The notes under the pieces are model-generated. The model was given only the letters and a program-made list of their open reading frames with translations, was not told where the DNA came from and did no database searches. Source: an uncultured Ruminococcus sp. (GTDB taxonomy: Bacteria; Bacillota; Clostridia; Oscillospirales; CAG-272). From it: a stretch of DNA of 33,287 nt. The position numbers and the translations under genes were made by a program. Location of the stretch: assembly GCA_902779285.1 (NCBI GenBank), contig CACZAZ010000010.1:1-33287 (forward strand). Direction: 5' to 3'. Each line of letters begins with the position of its first letter. The stretch's first letter is position 1. Positions 31,097-33,287 of the stretch are shown here, piece by piece.

Positions 31097-32545
31097 ATGA
31101 AGAAAGTTTTACTGCTGAACCCGCCTTTTCTGGACAAGTATTCCAAGAGTTCGAGAAGCCCGGCGGTCACGAAGAGCGGGACCATCTATTTTCCGCTTTG
31201 GCTCTCGTACGCGGCGGGCGTCCTCGATAAAGCCGGATACGAACTGAAGATCATTGACGCGCCCGCAAAATGCCTTACCAAGGAGGCGTGCTTGGAACAG
31301 ATCCGGGAGTTCGGTCCGGACCTGGTCGTGGTCGACACTTCGACGCCGAGCATCAACAGCGACCTTGCGTACACGAAGACGATCAAAGAGGCGCTCCCCG
31401 ACGTGAAAACGATCCTGGTGGGCACCCACGCGACCGCCTGCGTGAAGGAGATCCTTCCCAAAGAGAGCGCGTACGTCGATCTCATCGCGCGGCACGAGTA
31501 CGATTATACGCTGCCCGAGGTGCTCCGCGCGCTCGACGGAGAAATGGCGCTTGAGGACGTCAAGGGCATCAGTTACTGCGCGGACGGGGAACTGAAAGAG
31601 ACGCCCGACAGACCGTATATCGAGAATCTCGACGAACTTCCGTTCGTTTCGGAGGTCTACAAGAAATATCTCGATATCCGCGACTATTTCTACGCGCACG
31701 TCAGCTACCCGACCGTCAGCATCTTCTCCAGCCGCGGCTGTCCCTCCCGGTGCTTCTACTGCATGTATTCGCAGGTGATGTTCGGCAAGGCGTACCGCAA
31801 GAGAAGCGCGAAAAATCTTTTCGACGAGATCCTTTATATCAAAAAAGAGTTCCCCGAGGTCAAGGAGATCCTGATCGACGACGACAACTTCGCGGTGGAT
31901 CAGGAGAACGTCAAAGAGTTCTGCCGCCTGATGGTCGAGAACAAGGTCAAACTGAAATGGGTCGTCCAATGCCGCGTCACCCTGCAGTACGAGACGATGG
32001 TTATGATGAAGAAGGCGGGATGCCGTCTGGTCGTCGTCGGGTACGAGAGCGGGAATCAGACCGTTCTCGACGGGATGCACAAGGGGATCACGCTCGAAAT
32101 GTCGCGGAAGTTCAACGCCGCCGCCAAGAAAGCGCACATGCGCGTCCACGGCTGTTTTATGGTCGGGAATCCCGGCGAAACGAAAGAGACGATGGCGGAT
32201 ACGCTCCGCTTCGCCAAGAGTTTGCGGATGGACACCGTCCAGTTCTTCCCCCTGATCGTCTACCCGGGGACCGAGGCGTGGGCGTGGGCGCAGGAGAACA
32301 ACTACATCGTCGCCAAGAGCTACGACGAGTGGCTGACCTCGGACGGGATGCACAACTGCGTTCTCTCGACGCCGGAGGTCTCGAACAGCGAATTGGTCGA
32401 GTTCTGCAACTACGCAAGAAAGAAGTTCTACCTGAGACCGAAATATATGTTTATGAAACTCGGTGAATGTCTGACGAGCAAGGACGATTTCGTCAGGACC
32501 TTCAAGTCGTTCAAGACCTTCCGGAAATATCTTCTGAAGAAATGA
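31097..32545 (+). CDS. B12-binding-domain radical SAM protein (BchE-like class)
   Basis: This encodes 482 residues. The N-terminal 160 residues have the layout of a cobalamin-binding domain (LLLNPPFLDKY, DLVVVDTSTPSI, VGTHATA), though the DxHxxG cobalamin ligand motif is not present. The radical SAM core follows with CPSRCFYC (Cys215, Cys219, Cys222) for the iron-sulfur cluster, then ILIDDDNFAVD, VVVGYESGNQTVLDGMHKG and GCFMVGNPGET, the usual strand motifs of the BchE/HpnJ group. Such enzymes carry out methylations, rearrangements or other radical steps. Inside a glycan cluster it may modify a sugar, the lipid carrier or a bound group. GAGGGAG lies 6 nt before the ATG; the 3' end overlaps the next gene as ATGA. 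Confidence 0.88.
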   Translation: MKKVLLLNPPFLDKYSKSSRSPAVTKSGTIYFPLWLSYAAGVLDKAGYELKIIDAPAKCLTKEACLEQIREFGPDLVVVDTSTPSINSDLAYTKTIKEALPDVKTILVGTHATACVKEILPKESAYVDLIARHEYDYTLPEVLRALDGEMALEDVKGISYCADGELKETPDRPYIENLDELPFVSEVYKKYLDIRDYFYAHVSYPTVSIFSSRGCPSRCFYCMYSQVMFGKAYRKRSAKNLFDEILYIKKEFPEVKEILIDDDNFAVDQENVKEFCRLMVENKVKLKWVVQCRVTLQYETMVMMKKAGCRLVVVGYESGNQTVLDGMHKGITLEMSRKFNAAAKKAHMRVHGCFMVGNPGETKETMADTLRFAKSLRMDTVQFFPLIVYPGTEAWAWAQENNYIVAKSYDEWLTSDGMHNCVLSTPEVSNSELVEFCNYARKKFYLRPKYMFMKLGECLTSKDDFVRTFKSFKTFRKYLLKK

Positions 32546-33287
32546 CGGTCATTGTCCTCTCCGTTCTGTTCGGCGTTTCGCTGTTTCTCCCGTTTTATAC
32601 GTACGTTCTCTATCCCCTCCTGCTTTCGCTCCCGCGGGGGAAGAAGTACGCCGCGGGGGATGCCCTGCCGTCCGTGACCGCGATCATCTGTTTCGGGGAA
32701 GGGGACGACCCGGGGAAACGCGCGTCCGTCGAGGGGACGGGGTATCCGGGGCTCGAGACCGTCGTCTCCCGGGATATCAACGCCGCCGCGGCGTCCGCCT
32801 CCGGGGAGATTCTGGTCTTTCTGGATAACGAGACCGAACTCGACCCGGACGCGCTGCGGCAGATCGTCAAACCGTTTGCCGATCGAAGAGTTGCGATGGT
32901 CGTCGGCGAGCAGACCCTTCGGGAGGACAACAGCGCGTTCTGGAAATACGAGACCAAGGTCCGGCGTATGGAGTCCAAGTTCGGCTCGGTCTCCGGCGCG
33001 AACGCCTCGCTTTTTGCGATTAGACGCGACGTGATGCCCGCCGTTCCCGAAAAGGTCGGAAACGTTCCGTTTTATCTTTCCGTGAAGATCCGAAAGAACG
33101 GGGGCGACGTCGTGTACTGCCCCGACGCCAGGACCTACGAGAAAAAGAGCGGGACGCCGACTTTTCGCAAGCGCGTTTCCGACGCGGCGGAATACTGGCA
33201 GGCGTTCGGTCTGTTCCCGGGGATGCTCCTTCCCCGGAAGGGCAGTTTCGTTTACGTCGGTCACCGCGTTCTGAAGTGGTTCGTCTG
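32542..33287 (+). CDS. Degenerate GT2-like membrane glycosyltransferase (3' end outside window)
   Basis: At least 248 residues are present and the frame is open at the window end. A membrane helix (about 2-30) precedes a GT2 domain of the exopolysaccharide type: PSVTAII, YPGLETVVS, AAAASASGEILVF, ELDPDALRQIVKPFAD, WKYETKVRRMESKFGSVSGANASLFAIRRD. Compared with the family, the stretch between VVS and AAAA is about 30 residues shorter and lacks the DGSxDxT nucleotide-binding motif. The later SDD-type acidic pair before the LPLLI-like strand is replaced by GNVPFYLSV. It therefore looks like an inactive or strongly diverged transferase, perhaps a partner of the intact GT2 upstream. The ATG overlaps the radical SAM stop. 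Confidence 0.75.
   Translation, partial: MTVIVLSVLFGVSLFLPFYTYVLYPLLLSLPRGKKYAAGDALPSVTAIICFGEGDDPGKRASVEGTGYPGLETVVSRDINAAAASASGEILVFLDNETELDPDALRQIVKPFADRRVAMVVGEQTLREDNSAFWKYETKVRRMESKFGSVSGANASLFAIRRDVMPAVPEKVGNVPFYLSVKIRKNGGDVVYCPDARTYEKKSGTPTFRKRVSDAAEYWQAFGLFPGMLLPRKGSFVYVGHRVLKWFV

Overview
The window looks like chromosomal DNA from an anaerobic, GC-rich member of the Bacillota, most likely an uncultured Clostridia. The basis is spoVG, a giant 2-hydroxyacyl-CoA dehydratase activase (an anaerobe hallmark), the pth-mfd gene order, an ECF-type vitamin transporter, strong AGGAGG-type ribosome binding sites and several near-consensus sigma-A promoters with 17-bp spacers. There is no rRNA, tRNA or CRISPR array here, so the lineage cannot be fixed more closely. 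Coding density is high and no gene-free stretch exceeds 300 bases. The longest are 6201-6451 (spoVG leader and upstream of murC) and 12000-12232 (two divergent promoters).

Layout. 1-4599: the 3' part of a dehydratase activase, then a membrane-anchored alpha/beta hydrolase. 4600-5853: an AT-rich island with a hairpin terminator, a perfect consensus promoter, one gene for a stand-alone PD-(D/E)xK nuclease-like protein, and a bidirectional terminator. Its base and codon use clash with everything around it, so it is the clearest sign of horizontal transfer. 5880-11999: a housekeeping block: spoVG (-), murC (+), malic enzyme (-), CCA-adding enzyme (+), thrH (+) and an HTH-nucleotidyltransferase (-), with divergent promoters and shared terminators. 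12233-29508: thirteen same-strand genes with small gaps or overlaps. They are an LtaS-like membrane sulfatase-fold enzyme, a DUF4430 lipid- or membrane-anchored protein, alpha-galactosidase, a ThyX-like protein, NadE, Pth, Mfd, a SurA/PrsA-like anchored protein, a sugar nucleotidyltransferase, a UDP-glucuronate-4-epimerase-like enzyme and an ECF transporter (T, fused A-A, S). 29579-33287: a new promoter, a structured leader and a surface-glycan cluster: polyprenyl-phosphate sugar-phosphate transferase, GT2, B12-binding-type radical SAM enzyme, and a second GT2-like protein cut by the window end.

Functionally, much of the window serves the envelope. MurC makes peptidoglycan precursor. The nucleotidyltransferases and the epimerase supply activated sugars or alcohols. 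The PglC/WcaJ-type transferase starts a lipid-linked glycan that the GT2 and radical SAM proteins could extend or modify, and the LtaS-like enzyme may decorate it. 

The observations most worth a second look are: the AT-rich nuclease island; the fused ECF ATPase whose second domain has lost its Walker A loop in frame while keeping all other motifs; a ThyX-fold protein without the ThyX motif; a GT2-like protein lacking the nucleotide-binding motif and the usual acidic catalytic pair; and a possible coupled leader ORF in front of the glycan cluster.
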